A stretch of DNA of 64,000 bases from Sapria himalayana (Eukaryota; Streptophyta; Magnoliopsida; Malpighiales; Rafflesiaceae): contig JAREIK010000801.1 of assembly GCA_029783825.1 (NCBI GenBank), forward strand, positions 11,248,391 through 11,312,390, read 5' to 3'. The notes below the pieces were generated by a model. That model was not told where the DNA came from and made no database searches. It was given only the letters and a program-made list of their open reading frames with translations. The translations under genes and the position numbers were made by a program. Numbering within the stretch: position 1 is the stretch's first letter; each line of letters begins with the position of its first letter. Positions 38,390 through 51,139 of this stretch are shown here, piece by piece.

Positions 38390-39440
38390 TCATCTTTTCT
38401 TCTTCCCCGTTGAACTACTTTAAGCTTCATTCTTCTTCTTTCACTTTCTCTCTCTGAAGCTTTATATTTAAGCTTGTAGTTACAGCCTCTATACTAGCAA
38501 ATTTCGAATAACTTATTACAGACTCCTCCCCTCATTACAGACAATTTCTTTAGTTACACTTGCCAAACCTGAAAGCTGAAAATCCTGCACAATAACAAAC
38601 AAGTCAAAAGAAACATCTGCCCCCCTTCCCTGCTATGTCCTTACCTTTTAACCCTTAGATAAGGGAAAGCTAGCTTATCCAGTCTAGCTATTCCTCTCAA
38701 CTTTTCCGTCAAATTCTTCTCGTTATATTCTTTTTTCTCCTCTCAAGAGCATTATTCTTGCTAAATTATCTACTAGCACGTTTGCCTCTTGATATATGTG
38801 TATTATTGACGCGCTGAGATCCTTGAATTTGATACTAGATCCACTAGTAAAGAAGAATTTACTTGAATTTCTAAGTTACTTGATCATATTTTCTTACAAG
38901 CCTGTAAGCCTCTTGCAAGTGCATAAATTTCAGCATGTAGGGCTTAAGATGCCTTGCAGGATAGAGTAAAGGCTCTTACTATTCTCCCATGAGAGTCCCT
39001 AATTACTCCTCTCCCACCTGCAGCTCATATGTCTCTGTTGAAGCTATCGTCCGTGTTAAAAGATAGCCTTCCTACGGGAGGTTTGTTTCAAATTATGCTC
39101 TTAATATCTCTTACCTTTATGTTCTTAGTTGCAAGCGTCCATTTATTTTATTAGCTCTATTAGTTTTTATATTATAACATTTTATCGGCATTGTTATAGA
39201 TATATTGCTTATTTCCTTCCTAATATCTAGCAAAATTGCCATAGCATTCATAGCTATGCCCTCGTACCTACTTTTGTTCCCGGTCTTCCATATACACCAG
39301 ATTACTACATGAGATATATTCTGGGTTAGCCATTTGCTAATAATATTTTTAGATGTTGCTCCTTCCCATTTGTTTACTCGATCGAGTATTCCTACTTCTT
39401 TTGTTCTAATCAAGATTCTTCCAGCTCTAATATTATGTGA
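38390..39440 (-). pseudogene. LINE (L1-like) 3' end with RNase H domain, broken
   Basis: On the minus strand, 39413-39117 is open and contains KWLTQNISHVVIWCIWKTGN, typical of the linker before the RNase H domain of plant LINE polyproteins. Below it (about 39090-38900) reads GRLSFNTDDSFN, GGRGVIRDSHGRIVRAF and ALHAEIYALARGLQ, the plant L1 RNase H pattern (N.DGS, GGVIRD, AE..AL..GL). Stops interrupt it. No reverse transcriptase is visible, so it is a 5'-truncated copy, as LINE insertions often are. MITE-3 inserted close to its upstream end. Confidence 0.75.
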
Positions 39441-39447
39441 TTAGGAC

Positions 39448-39883
39448 TAGAGGTGTCAACCGGGCCGGGTCGGCCTGGCCCGACACGAGGCACTGCACGA
39501 TTTGGCCATGCCTGTGCCGGCCCAGCACGAAAATTTTCCGTGCCCGGGCTCATGCCGTGCCCGTCCACGGCACAATCGTGCCGTTCCGTGCCGAGGCCAA
39601 CCGGGCCTCGTGCCGTGCCTGGCCCGGCACGGTACCGTGGCCTGTTGGAACGGTACCGTGCTGAAATTATTTTTTTTTAAAAATTAGGGTTACGAGTGCG
39701 CGGAAACCTTACTTTTTTTAAATTTAGGGTTCGGCCCGACTGATCTGAACCCATCGGATCCTGCCGCGGGCTCGTGCTAGGATGAACTTCACAAAATCGT
39801 ACCGGGCTTGGCCCGGCACGAAAGCACGGTCTGGCCTAAAAAACAGGCTGGGCCGGCTCCGCACGTCCTGTTTGATACCTCTA
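39448..39883. mobile_element. MITE-3: 436-bp non-autonomous hAT with 8-bp target duplication
   Basis: It starts TAGAGGTGTCAACCGGGCC and ends GTTTGATACCTCTA, flanked by ATTAGGAC on both sides (39440-39447 and 39884-39891). It lacks the long hairpin of MITE-1, 2 and 4 and instead has a TTAGGGTT-containing centre, shared with MITE-5 at 56503, so the two form a second subfamily. Confidence 0.95.
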
Positions 39884-39891
39884 ATTAGGAC

Positions 39892-40735
39892 TGATCTGGG
39901 TTTTGTCCCTTGTGAATTACGTAAAGGCATAAACATTGAGAGAAAAAATGAAAGGAGACGAGAAGGAAAATATAACTTTATTAATTATATAACGTGTTTT
40001 CAAAATACAACAATAACCACACACACACACACTTATGCATATATAATTTGGAGCAGCTCATATATCAAGTGCTAATGTTCCAAAACAATGAAAGAGAAAA
40101 AAACAACAAAAAAAAATAAAAATAAAACCAAACTCCAACTGTTTAGAACATAAATATTTCCTCATGAATCAATAATGACTAAAAATATTCACATATTTTT
40201 TTTGTTCATTTTTTTTACTTTTCTTTCAAATTTTTAATTTTCTTTTCTTTTCTTTCAAACTTTTATTTTTGTTTTCTTATTTTTCTTTATTATTATTTTT
40301 ATTATCATTTTAACTTTTTTTTTGTTTGTTTTTTTTTAATTTTTCTCCTTCCTAATCATTATGCTTTTTTTTAATTTTTATTTTTAAGTGATTATCATTC
40401 TTCTAGTGATTGAACTATAATATGATGATTTTTGAGTAGATGAAGTCAACAATAGATGAAGTCTAAATAATATAAAAGATAGTTGAGTTCAATGTATGAT
40501 CGACAATGCTCTATCCACCTTATTAAAGAGGAACTCAATAAAATAATTTTGAAATTTCTAAGTTCGTTTAATATATAAGTTTTCTTTTTCTGCCAATGGC
40601 AACTCATTCAATGCGGAATTGTGTCTGTTAATATCTGAGAGTAATTGACTATTAAGGTGCTTGGCCAACACAAACTATTTTGCTTGGCATAATCTATTTG
40701 TACAATGCCTAGTCTAAAAATGAATCTAGTTGGCT
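39892..40735. other. Simple-sequence and LTR-like stretch
   Basis: A purine-rich block with GAGAGAAAAAATG, a CA run (about 40016-40031) and GGAGCAGCTCATATATC (about 40052) weakly recalls the repeats at 7040 and 15030. It is followed by poly-T/A-rich low-complexity sequence (40190-40390). No gene. Confidence 0.45.
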
Positions 40736-41729
40736 TAGAGGTGTCAACTAGGTAGAGCCGCTCGGGTATGGCTTGCGGCACGACATGATTTGGAATCATG
40801 CCTAGTCTTGGACTGTGTCGCCCCGTGGATTGGCTCATATCAGGCCAAGCACGGTCCGCATGCCCAGCCCGATGGCATGGTCCACTGGCCCGGGGTCTTG
40901 GGATCGGCTATAGTCGAGTCATAGGTAATGGGTCAAGTTCAATCAGGTGACCACCCGACAACACGAGCTTTTTTTAAAAGCTAGCCACATAAAATGGATA
41001 TTGCTTATGTAGCTATTTGTATTTAGTTGGTCATGCACCCACCTCACGTTTCCATTATTATATCCGACACCATCACCCACTCGTTGTATTTTTACACAAC
41101 GAACTTTCGATAGGGATGATGACAGGCTTGCCATGCCTTTTGCTTTTCATGTAGGCTCGTCTAGTTAATAAAAAAAAATATGTAAGATCTAATATTATAG
41201 TATTTGTCAAATTGATTCCAAAGGCTATTGTGGCCAGAATCCAATGGGTGTCGTGATTTTAGTCTTTTTAAATAAATAAAAAATTCATAAAAAGTAATTT
41301 TTTTTTAAATAAATTTGATTTTTTTTATAAACAGAGAAGAAATTTAGATATTCATTCCCAATTTATTCTCATCTCTTTGACTCTATTAGTCTCCCTTATT
41401 TCTGATTTTATGTTTGCTCTCTTTTTAGTTTTCTATTTTTTAATATAAATATTCGATCTACTTATACTTTGTTGTTTTTATTTTATTTCAATATATGGTT
41501 TATGCTTTCCCATACGGGACAAATGGTTCATGGTGATGTGAGTGTGTATGTTAACCTGTGCAACATTGCAACCCACTTGCCTGAAGGTTAAAATTTACAA
41601 TAAAGTATTCTACAATATGATATTAGTTTTTAAATTTTTTAGTTACAATGCTAGTCTGATATTTTTTTTTCTATATTTTCATATTTTATATAAAAAATAA
41701 AGATAATTAAAAAAATATCACATAGTGAA

Positions 41730-44010
41730 TTTAATAATAATGAGTATGAAATTGATATAGATATAGATAATAATAATCCTAGCGAAAGGTCCGAGGTAGA
41801 AATTGTATTTTCTTCAATGGTCTCGACCCAAATTCTTATGTCACCTCAAAAATAAAAATTAAGTGAACTTCAATAGTATGAATACACTTTAAAATAATAA
41901 AAATTAAAAATTTTAGGGGTTTTAATGAATAATTAGCATAATGTATATATTATAAAAAGATATAAATATGCAGGAGTGTGTGTGAGACTTGACACCTAAA
42001 GTGACATGTTGATTAATGTACTAAAAAATACGATGTATTAGATTCAAAACAAGCCCAACTTAGTGGTTGAGTTTTTCAAGTTGGATCTAGTTCAGTTTCA
42101 TTGATTCCCTTCATATACTGCAATGATATTGAGAGAAAAGACATGATCAAAGTGATTATCATTATTGGTCTTTCGATTAGATTTTTGGAGGATCCCAGGC
42201 TAGTTAGTATGATGCATATCTACTTTTAGTCTACATTTTGTAGGATTCTTAAGTACATATTTAGAAATAATATAATAAAATATTATAAATGAGAAAGATA
42301 ATTAATAATTAATAAATTTAAGAAATATAATAGAGTGATATCCATATTATTGGGAGAAAATACATTATCAAAGTGATTATCATTATTGGTCTTTTGATTA
42401 GATTTTTGGAGGATCCCCGGCTAGTTAGTATGATGCATATCTACTTTCAGTCTACATTTTGTAGGATTTTTAAGTACATATTTAGAAATAATATAATAAA
42501 ATATTATAAATGAGAAAGATAATTAATAATTAATAAATTTAAGAAATATAATAGAGTGATATCCATGATATCTGATATATGGATTAGTTATGATGATGTA
42601 TTATTTGTATGCCTTACCGTCTATTACATAGATTCTAAATAAAAACTTAATAAAAAAATATTATGATTTTCTGAAATTTTCTGCTCAGAAAATTTTTATG
42701 GAATATGCCATTCAAAATAATATATTTAGTATGGCCTTCGATATTGTTCTAATAACAGAATAATTATTTGTATGTTTGTTAAGACTATTAGAGATGAATC
42801 GTTAGAAAAAATATTTTATATTAGGTGCATGTGTCATGTGATTAACTTGATTATATATATAAGAATGAAAATAATTTCTCATTCAATAAAAATAATATGA
42901 AATTCACTAAATACTTTAGGATGCTTAGCATACAATATGAGTTTAGCAATATATGCTTGTCTGCGAGGCTTAAAAAAATATTTTAAATGAGTGTGAGATA
43001 ATTAAAATTATATTAACTTGATATTAGAGTTTTGTGTTGGCTACCAATATGTGATATCCTATTACATCAATAATAAGAGTGATGAGTTTATTATTGATGA
43101 TTTATGCAATGATACGAGAATTTTATTTATGAAAATTTTAAATTTTTTCTATGATATGTCGAATATATGTTCATCTGTATACACCCTCACCACTTGCATT
43201 GTATTTAGGTGTATATATAATATTAGTAGCATGTTTAGTAAGTATATAGGTTATATTGCATTTAATGTTATGGTTGTTGAGATGAAAACTAAGTATATTA
43301 AATAATGACATTTCATTTCAATTCTGTATTGTATGACTGTCTGTATGGATCATAAGGTTAAGGTGGAAGGGATATAAAATATTTTGACATACATATCAAA
43401 TTGTATGAATTAGATACACTAATAAGAAGAGTTTATTTATAAAAATTTAACTGATTTATTTTTATATTATAACACTAGGTATGATAGTTGTAGCTATGCT
43501 TTTCGTATAGATATTGATATTGTATTCGAAGATGATAACTTTTTCATTCAGTTAGTCATGGACAAACGACAAGGTGATCTGTCGAATATGTCTAAGTTAT
43601 CTCTGTACCTAGATATTAATCATTGTTCTATTCTATTACATGATAATAATAAGAAGTCAGATATTTTGTTATGGTGAAAATCAAATAAATTTACCTATCT
43701 CATGTTATCTAATATGACACGTGATTTACCAATCTCTCCAGTATTTAGCATAATATCGGAGTCTATTTTTTCTATGGTATTTAATGTTATTTCAGATAAG
43801 AGATTAATATTATGACAAGATATCTTAAAGGTACTTGCATGCATAAAGGATTAGAAAGATTTGAGGATGAACATTCTGGATAAGACACAATAGAAGATGA
43901 CTGATGATGATTTATGAAACATAGAGATTGAGAATATTGAGGGCATTAACGATATCTTGGATATATTCATGATGATGACAATAATAATTTACAGACACCG
44001 ATTGATTATT
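41730..44010 (+). pseudogene. hAT-B2 transposase pseudogene
   Basis: Fragments in order: SSMVSTQILMSPQK near 41815, a BED-like remnant near 41930-42010, a FRLDLVQFH piece near 42075, CMCHVINLI near 42828-42850, the longest open part at 43018-43305 (FCVGYQYVISYYINN, SSVYTLTTCIVFRCIYNIS), a dimerisation remnant at about 43755-43850 and an Asp-rich tail. Frameshifts, stops and the 221-bp duplication make it non-functional. Confidence 0.75.
42128..42569. repeat. 221-bp tandem duplication inside hAT-B2
   Basis: Two head-to-tail copies with a 221-bp period (for example GAGAAAA at 42133 and 42354; GGCTAGTTAGTATGATGCAT in both). They differ at only a few positions, so the duplication is much younger than the element that contains it. 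It duplicates part of the transposase pseudogene. Confidence 0.95.
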
Positions 44011-44641
44011 GATGATTCTTCATTCATGTTATATTTATATTGTGTTACAATACTATTGTTTATTTATTTTTACTATTTTATTTTTCATTTTGATTTATGC
44101 ATTTTTGCAATTTATTTATTGATGATTGATGTATGTAGTATGTATTATATTAGATATTGATCAAATTTTTCTCCACACTCCCCCTCAAGCTAGGTTGTAA
44201 ATGTTAAGCAACCCTAGCTTGGATGCTAATTAATCAAATTTTTTTCTTGTCAAAGTTTTGGTGAGGATATCTGCTATTTGTTGGACTGTAGGAATATTAG
44301 ATTGATTCATAACTTTTTCTTTGATCTTCTTCTTGATGAAATATCGGTCTATCTCCGCATGTTTGATTTTATCATGGTGAACTAGTTTTTTTGCTATGCT
44401 AATCGCAGACTAATTATCACATAAAACCTGTATAAATTTGTCAACATGGACTTTTAGTTAATGACAAATTCTGCTCAGCCACATATTTTCACAAATTCCC
44501 AAGGCAAGAGCTCTAAAATTGACTTCAACTGAGTTTCTTATTACTACAATTGTTTATCAACAAATGATGAGTAGTACCTTGATCTCTCAAGTGTTGTTTC
44601 TATTAATTTTTTTGAACAAGTCGTTGTGAATCAAATCCAAC

Positions 44642-45039
44642 TAGAGGTGTCAACCGTGCCGGGCCGGCCCGGCCCAGCATGAGGCACGGCATGGTTCAGC
44701 CGTGCCTGGCCAGGCACGGTTCGGCCCGCGGCACGGCAAACCGGCACGGGTTTATCCCGTGACGGGAGCCCCGTGAAACCGACCGCATGCCTCTCCTCCC
44801 GCAAAAAAAGACCGCGGGTCGGGTCAAATTCGACCCGACCCGCGGTCCCCCGTTTCCCGAACCGCTTGGACAGGTTTGCCCGAGCGGGCCAGGCGAGGCA
44901 CGGCACGGCACGGCCCGTCGTGCCTGCGGGCCGTGCCGGGCCCGGTTTTTTTAAACCGTGCCCGGCACGGCACGGTACAGTAACCGTGCTCGTGAAAAAC
45001 GGGCCGTGCCGTGCCGGGCCGGCCCGTTTGACACCTCTA
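44642..45039. mobile_element. MITE-4: 398-bp non-autonomous hAT with 8-bp target duplication
   Basis: Termini TAGAGGTGTCAACCGTGCC and CGTTTGACACCTCTA, flanked by AATCCAAC at 44634-44641 and 45040-45047. It contains a perfect inverted repeat with 16-bp arms (44810-44825 and 44832-44847) around a 6-bp loop, and many GGCACGG words. It lies inside copia remnant II. Confidence 0.96.
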
Positions 45040-45047
45040 AATCCAAC

Positions 45048-46430
45048 ATTGTTATTGAGTAGGTGGTTGTAGATTTGAATTTCACACTTTTTACTTTTCA
45101 TACAAGTAATTATCACAAAAAATTACTTATATGAATAGTTTGTTATTCTTTTCACCATTTTGTTTGAGATATAGTTGTTGGACTCTTCTCACAAATTTGT
45201 TATAGCCTCTGATATTATAAAATAGTCTTATGTCGTGACACTGAATTGAGTCACAACATTGTGTTCTCATGTTGTACTCCACAAATTTGATATGTCGTTA
45301 TCCATGAACTGCTTGTTCTTCATGGCCTACTTGTACCTCATGTTTTCTTTCTTTTCAGAAATGAAGGAGCCATTGATTGGAGATATGATGGTACTTGCCC
45401 ACAATTTGTAAAAGGTTTCACTCAATCTCTCATTATCAATTATAATTATTTCTTGAGTTATCTTGTAAGACCTATTATTACAATATAATAGTACATTAAC
45501 ATTAGTTATGACACTCACAAAATTAAATATATGTTAGAATTTGCATAACTATTGTAATGCATTTGAAAGTCGTATCATATGTTTTTATCTTCACTTTCTT
45601 ATGATCAATTATTTTTAATTTCTTATAAATAATTATTTTTTTTAATTAAGTTATTTCTTATAGTCATATCTTTTTTATCATAAGATTCATACTTGCTAAA
45701 CTAATTTTGATGAGGAGTTATTTGATATGAAGCATATGTGTCATTAAACATGTGTTCTCATCAATATGAGCGATGCATGTTTCTGCAAACAATTTGTGAC
45801 TTGAGTTAATTTGCTTTTAATTTTTCGATAGTTTCTCTTGATGTATCTAGTTTTACTTTACTTCTAAAAGTTTAATTTTAGCTTGTCCTCATTCTTTGAT
45901 TTTTTTTTGTTTTTGATTTTCTTTTAGACTGCTCAATATTTTTTCCTTAGGTTCTCTCCCTCACAAATAATTTGTTGATCAATATCTTATTTAAATAAAA
46001 TATTGTTAGCTTTTTTCATTGATTATTCGTTGATATATCATTAAAAATATTCACCAAGATTTCATTTATCAAATACAAACAGATAAAGTCTCATGATATC
46101 TGATCCAACTTGTTTTATTTGATAATTTTGATAGATTTCATCTCTGATTTTTGATTACTTATTATTACTTTTGTATCTTGATTGCAGATCAATAATCTCT
46201 ATTAAAAAATAAATCTTTCATTTTTAGTTTTCAAAAATTAGAAAATTTTCTTCTAAAATTTTTTGATCTCAACCTTAGATATCTTTGAACTTCTTCATTT
46301 TCAAAATCACAATCTACATAATTAAAAATTTTAGATTTGATGCTAAATGTAGCTCTATAATTGAACCTTGGCCTAGATAACAAATTCAAGTAATATGAGG
46401 TATCTATTGTATTTTATTTGATACCAAGTA
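45048..46430. other. Interior of copia remnant II, nothing assignable
   Basis: AT-rich sequence between MITE-4 and the primer-site-like motif. The minus-strand open frame at 45327-45518 is unassigned. I see no domain motif. Confidence 0.4.
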
Positions 46431-46579
46431 TTATGAATTGGGATGATGATTTTGGGCTTTATAAAGAGAGGAGAGAGCTCTCAAATATGAAACACACAAT
46501 ACACAAGAGAGACATGAGAAAAAAGAAATAATGCCCAAGGGGGGGAAAAGGAAAATTTTATTATTTCTTTTTTTTTTCT

Positions 46580-46582
<3 letters not shown>

Positions 46583-46612
<30 letters not shown>
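46583..46612. repeat. (AT)n microsatellite
   Basis: About 15 AT units just upstream of the hAT-3 terminus. Similar AT runs occur at 5987-6002 and 51626-51652. Confidence 0.9.
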
Positions 46613-46614
<2 letters not shown>

Positions 46615-46649
46615 TTAAATAGTAAAATAAAAATTTTATTTAAACTTAG

Positions 46650-49600
46650 TAGAGGTGTTAGCTGGGCCGGGCCAGCCCTGCACGAGGCACGACAAGGTTC
46701 GGCCATGCCTGGGCCGGCCCGGCATGGGAAAATTCCGTGCCCGGGTAAGGCACGAGCAGTGCCGTGCTTGACCCGGCACGGTTCGGTGCTGGTGGAACGG
46801 CACACCGGCACGGGTTCGTCCTGGTGTCCGGTGTCACCCTTGCTTTGGCCCTCCCGCAAAAAAGACCGCCGGTTGGGTCTAATTGGGCCCAACCCGCGGT
46901 CCCCAGAACCAACCCAATTCCCCCCCCCCTCACGGGGAAAAAAAAAATTTAAATTTCAGCAGTTGGATCTCGCATCCAACGGCTAGGGGGCAGAATCCAA
47001 CGGCCCTCATGATTCTGCCCCCTAAAAAATTTAAAAAAAATTACTTTTATAAAAAAAAAAATATTTTCTTTAATTTATAAATTCCACCATCCTCTCTATA
47101 ACATTTATGTTTTTCATAAATATTTTCTCTCAAATCTTCATTTTTTTCCTCAAAAATCTTGTTCCTCTCTCGGGATTTCGACATTCGGCTTGGATTTTTT
47201 GGAATCTCAACTTGAGTTTTGAATTTTGAGCTTGACTGTGGTGCACCGTGCACCTGACCGACCTCACTACTTTTATCGGGTAATTAATTTTAAGTTTTTT
47301 TTATTTTCTTTCTCTCTAGACTAAAAATAGAAATTATTGAAATCAGTCATCTAGTCTCTAAATAACTATTCTGAATAATAAAAATCCTAAAAAAATGACA
47401 AATACTAATGAAATATATTTAAATTTAGAAAATGAAAATATTACACAGAGGTCTGAGGCTGCTGAAACTTTGGTTTTTCTAGTTGTCTCAATCCAAACTT
47501 CTAAAAAACAAAAAACTAGGAGGACTTTTATAGTTTGGACTCATTTTAATATAATAAAACAAAAAAAATGCTAGGGGTGAGGAAGAAGAAATGACACAGT
47601 GTAAATATTGTATGAGACTTTTAACATGTAAGAGTTCGTTTGGGACTGTACATCTTAAGAGACATGCCGAATTATGCACTAAAAAACATGGTCTATTAGA
47701 TCCTAGGCAAATCCAACTTGGCATTGCATTTTTTGAGACTGGATCGAGTTCAGTCTCAAAGTTTTCTTCCTTCATATACTCTAGCGAGTTGGGTAGGAAC
47801 GACATGACCATACTTATCACATTGATGGGTCTTCTGATCAGATTTTCGGAAGATCCAAGAGTAGTGTGCATCATGCAGGCATATTTTCAGCCTGCTATTC
47901 GTAGGATTCCTAGGTCTACATCTAGGAATGACATACTAAAGATATATAAGTTAGAAAAATAAAAAATAATTAATGAATTTATGACATATAGTAGAGTGGT
48001 ATCCGTGACGTTCGATATCTAGACAAGTCATAATGAATCATCTTATGTATGTCTCACCAGCCACTATGTAAATTCTAACTGGACTATGAATAAAAAAAAT
48101 TTAGGATTCTCTTAGATTCTTCATCCTCATGATGGCCCGGTCATTTTTGAGTGTATGATAAAAATTTTTAGGGAATATAAAATTCAAAATAAAATTTTTA
48201 GTGTCACATTGCAATAACGTATCTAATAATGAAGTAGCGATCAATATGTTTGTTAGGAATATTAGAGATGCACCATTAGGAGAGATCTTTCATATCAGAT
48301 GCATGTGTCACGTGATTAACCTGATTATTTAAGCGGATATAAAGGTGTGTTCTCCCGCGTTGTATAATATACGTAATACACTAAAATATATTTGCACTCT
48401 TCGCAGATAACAAGAGTTTGGTAGTCTCTGTTTATCTGGGAATCTTAAGAAGAAAAAATTCTAATTGGATGTGAGACATCGTTGGAATTACACGTACCTG
48501 ATGTTGAAATCATATGTTGGATACGAACGCATGATATCTGACTACGTCAATAGTAAGAGTGATAAACTTATTATTGACGACATTGACTGGGCTTCAGGAA
48601 TTTCATTTATAAAATTCCTGAAGATTTTTTATGACACGACGAATATGTGTTTGTCGAGTTATACGCCCACAACTTGCATTACACTCTGGTGCATATGCAA
48701 CATTAGTAGCATGTTTATGAAGTATCGAGCTGACCCGACACTTAGCCATATGGTTGCAGAGATGGAAACCAAGTACTTGATGTAATGGTTTATCGTTCCA
48801 TCTCTTTATTGCCTCGCTGCATGCATGGACCCTAGGATTAAGGTGGAAGGGGTAGAAAATATCTTGACTTACATTTCCTCGTGCATGAACCTGGAAGAGC
48901 CACCTGAAGGATTAATTCATGAGAAGTTGACTGACCTGTTCATATACTACGATACTAGGTATGGTGGTGGTGGTAGTGAGACTGTGATTACGGACATTAA
49001 TTTCTTGTTCGGAGATAATTTTTCCATTCAGCTAGTGAGGGGGAAACGTAGGGGTAGACCATCATATAGGAGCGAGTTTTCTCGGTACTTAGATACCGAT
49101 TATTACTTAATCCTATCATATTCTGATACTAATAATCTTGATATATTACAGTGGTGGAAATCATTTGAATCCACATTTTCCGTGCTATCTAGGATGATAC
49201 GGGATCTACTGACTCCTCCGGTGTCAAGCGTAGCATCGAAGTCTGCTTTTTCTGTTGCAGTGAACGTGATTTCTGATAGGAGATCGAGATTACGTCCAGA
49301 TATTGTTGAAGTATTGGCTTATTTGAAGGATTAGGAGGATTCGATGTTTAGCATCCATGATCGTGCTAGAGCTGGGACTGGGGTAGAGACTGTAGCCGCA
49401 TCCACTACGATAGCGGATGAGTTGATTGCTGATGATGATGATCCATATGATACTGATCTTGATGTTGTGGCTGATGATGCTTATGATATGCCGATTGACG
49501 ATTGATGATAATCTACTATTTTTTGATTTCGATGTTTTATTTTTTATTAATTATACGCTTTATTTATATATTACGTTGAAACTGTAATTTGTTTGATTCT

Positions 49601-49950
49601 GACATTCGGTATCTAATGGCTGATTGGTCATTTTTCATTTGGGTTGCTTATGTTTTTTTTTTAATTTTTAATTTTTTTTAACATTATTTATTGATTTATT
49701 TTTTTTTGTTTTAATTTTTCAATTTAAAATTTATAACTATATTATATAATTTTAATAAATTTTAAACTAATTTTATATTACATTATAAAAAAAAATTAAC
49801 TTAGTAATTTTAATAAATTTTAACATTTTTCATATTATAAATATATAATATTATACATTATCTATAATTTTATATATAATTTAATAATTTATATAAATAA
49901 AATAAATATTAAAAGAAAATAATTTAATAATTTAATATTTTTTTGGAAGA
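46650..49950 (+). mobile_element. hAT-3: 3'-truncated hAT element, plus strand
   Basis: The terminus TAGAGGTGTTAGCTGGGCC is at 46650. GC-rich subterminal sequence follows, with a near-palindrome (46864-46879 with 46886-46901) and a C10 tract (46920-46929), then the leader with two ATCCAACGGC words (about 46970-47005), a transposase pseudogene and an AT-rich 3' region. The GC-rich 3' terminus seen in hAT-4 is absent and similarity ends at about 49950, so no target duplication can be scored. Confidence 0.85.
47398..49505 (+). pseudogene. hAT transposase pseudogene of hAT-3
   Basis: Plus-strand BED/hAT transposase, close to the copy at 58540. 47591-47962 keeps the BED finger with all ligands visible (QCKYC, HLKRH, C). 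48000-48460 is broken but retains SYVCLTSHY and a CMCHVINLI motif. 48465-48785 holds DVRHRWNYTYLMLKSYVGYE. 48825-49334 ends with the dimerisation region (WWKSFESTF, SVASKSAFSVAVNVISDRRS). An Asp-rich tail follows to the stop at 49502. Frameshifts near 47960-48210, a stop at about 48782 and one at about 49332 inactivate it. Confidence 0.88.
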
Positions 49951-49989
49951 TTATATTATTAGACAAATGACTTTGCTTAGGACTGAGTG

Positions 49990-50745
49990 AGATGGATTAT
50001 AAATGTTCTTCTCGACTCATAAAAGTCTTACTAGATATAGATATTTGTTTACTTTTGATTCACTAGTAATTCACTCTTGTTTGGGATATCATTCGCTGAA
50101 AAAATTAAAGATTTTAGTTTCTAGAGTCTAGCATTAGAGGAGAAATGTCTATTGATTGTCAGATATGCCAGTTAGAAACATATACTAGGACATTTTTGGA
50201 GTATTAGGGAGGGATTCATTCTATCTAATCTACTTATATATTTGAGGATCATATAGAATGATCATGCACGATTATTTAAAATATTTTATTATCTTTGTTA
50301 ATGATTATACTTAATTTACATAATTATCAATGTTGATGAAAAATTTTTCTTTTATTTTTATTTTTATGAAATTTTATGAAAAAATAAAAATATAGTTTTA
50401 ATGTGATATTAAGATATTAAGAATTGATAATATATTAAAATATATTTTTTATCAATTTTATTGTTTATTCAAGGAGCACAGGATGATTAATTCAATATCT
50501 TGTGTTGATATTCTTGCAAATAATAGGATGCCGAGAAGAAGAATCAATATCTGGTTGAAACCATTAGGATACTCTTACTTCATATGAATGCTAGATATTT
50601 TTTTTTGGAGAAATGTGTTAATCGTTAAATTCTTCATTAATTGGATATCATATTCTATTCTCTCAGGTATTATTTTATTTCAGCTTGTATATTCCGAAGA
50701 CATTCTTTCACATTTTATTCAAGATTTTTGAGTATATTTGTTTTG
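49990..50745 (+). pseudogene. Copia GAG-pre-integrase/integrase fragment, plus strand
   Basis: Fragments in several frames: SIDCQICQLETYTRTFL (pre-integrase zinc region with CxxCQL), a stretch with LLMIIL near the integrase core, then AEKKNQYLVETIRILLLHMN (the ERKNRHLLETAR...M motif) and SGIISFQLVYSEDIL. It is a decayed internal piece of a Ty1/copia polyprotein; no LTRs are recognised around it. Confidence 0.6.
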
Positions 50746-51135
50746 TTCAAAATTTCTTTCTAGGTTGGGAGAAATAATGGATTATCATATTTTTAGTTTC
50801 ATAATTTATTAAGAATCGCTTGTCTTCTCTTTGTTTTTTAATTTCTAAAATCATAATATTTGTCAATATTATTTTTTAAATTATTATATTTTGGAATTAA
50901 TTATTGATGTAATAATATTTTTGATTTTGAAGAAGTGAATTTGGTTGGCAAGGTGATAAAATAATTCTGTATAAAATTATTGCTTGTTGCCTACATAAAT
51001 ATAAATATTATGTTACATATTTGTTTATTACAAGTAATTTTTAATATTTTTTTATTTTAATAAAATTATGTAATAATATATCTTTCCTATTTCTCCAAAT
51101 TGTCTAAAGAATATAAATAAATTAAAAAAAAATAA
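50746..51135. other. AT-rich stretch between copia fragment and hAT-D
   Basis: No gene seen. The left terminus of hAT-D is expected in or near this stretch but has decayed beyond recognition. Confidence 0.4.
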
Positions 51136-51139
51136 AAAA

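Larger units (their letters stand above)
40736..44165 (+). mobile_element. hAT-B2: old hAT element with internal duplication
   Basis: The left terminus TAGAGGTGTCAACTAGG is at 40736, then a GC-rich subterminal region (to about 40930), a leader similar to hAT-B1, and a transposase pseudogene (41730-44010). The right terminus is not found; the sequence passes into a copia remnant near 44165. A 221-bp block is tandemly duplicated inside (42128-42569). Confidence 0.75.
44168..46430 (-). mobile_element. Copia remnant II, minus strand, internally deleted
   Basis: The minus strand carries a polypurine tract (complement of 44178-44190) next to TGGAGAAAAATTTG, the expected start of a 3' LTR, and at 46420-46428 the complement of TTGGTATC, a tRNA-iMet-type primer site. 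Between 44200 and 44480 the minus strand reads KIKHAEIDRYFIKKKIK and QIADILTKTLT, the C-terminal RNase H region of a copia polyprotein. The remaining 1.4 kb has no identifiable pol domain; 45327-45518 (minus) is an unassigned open frame, perhaps gag. MITE-4 is inserted at 44642-45039. Confidence 0.65.
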
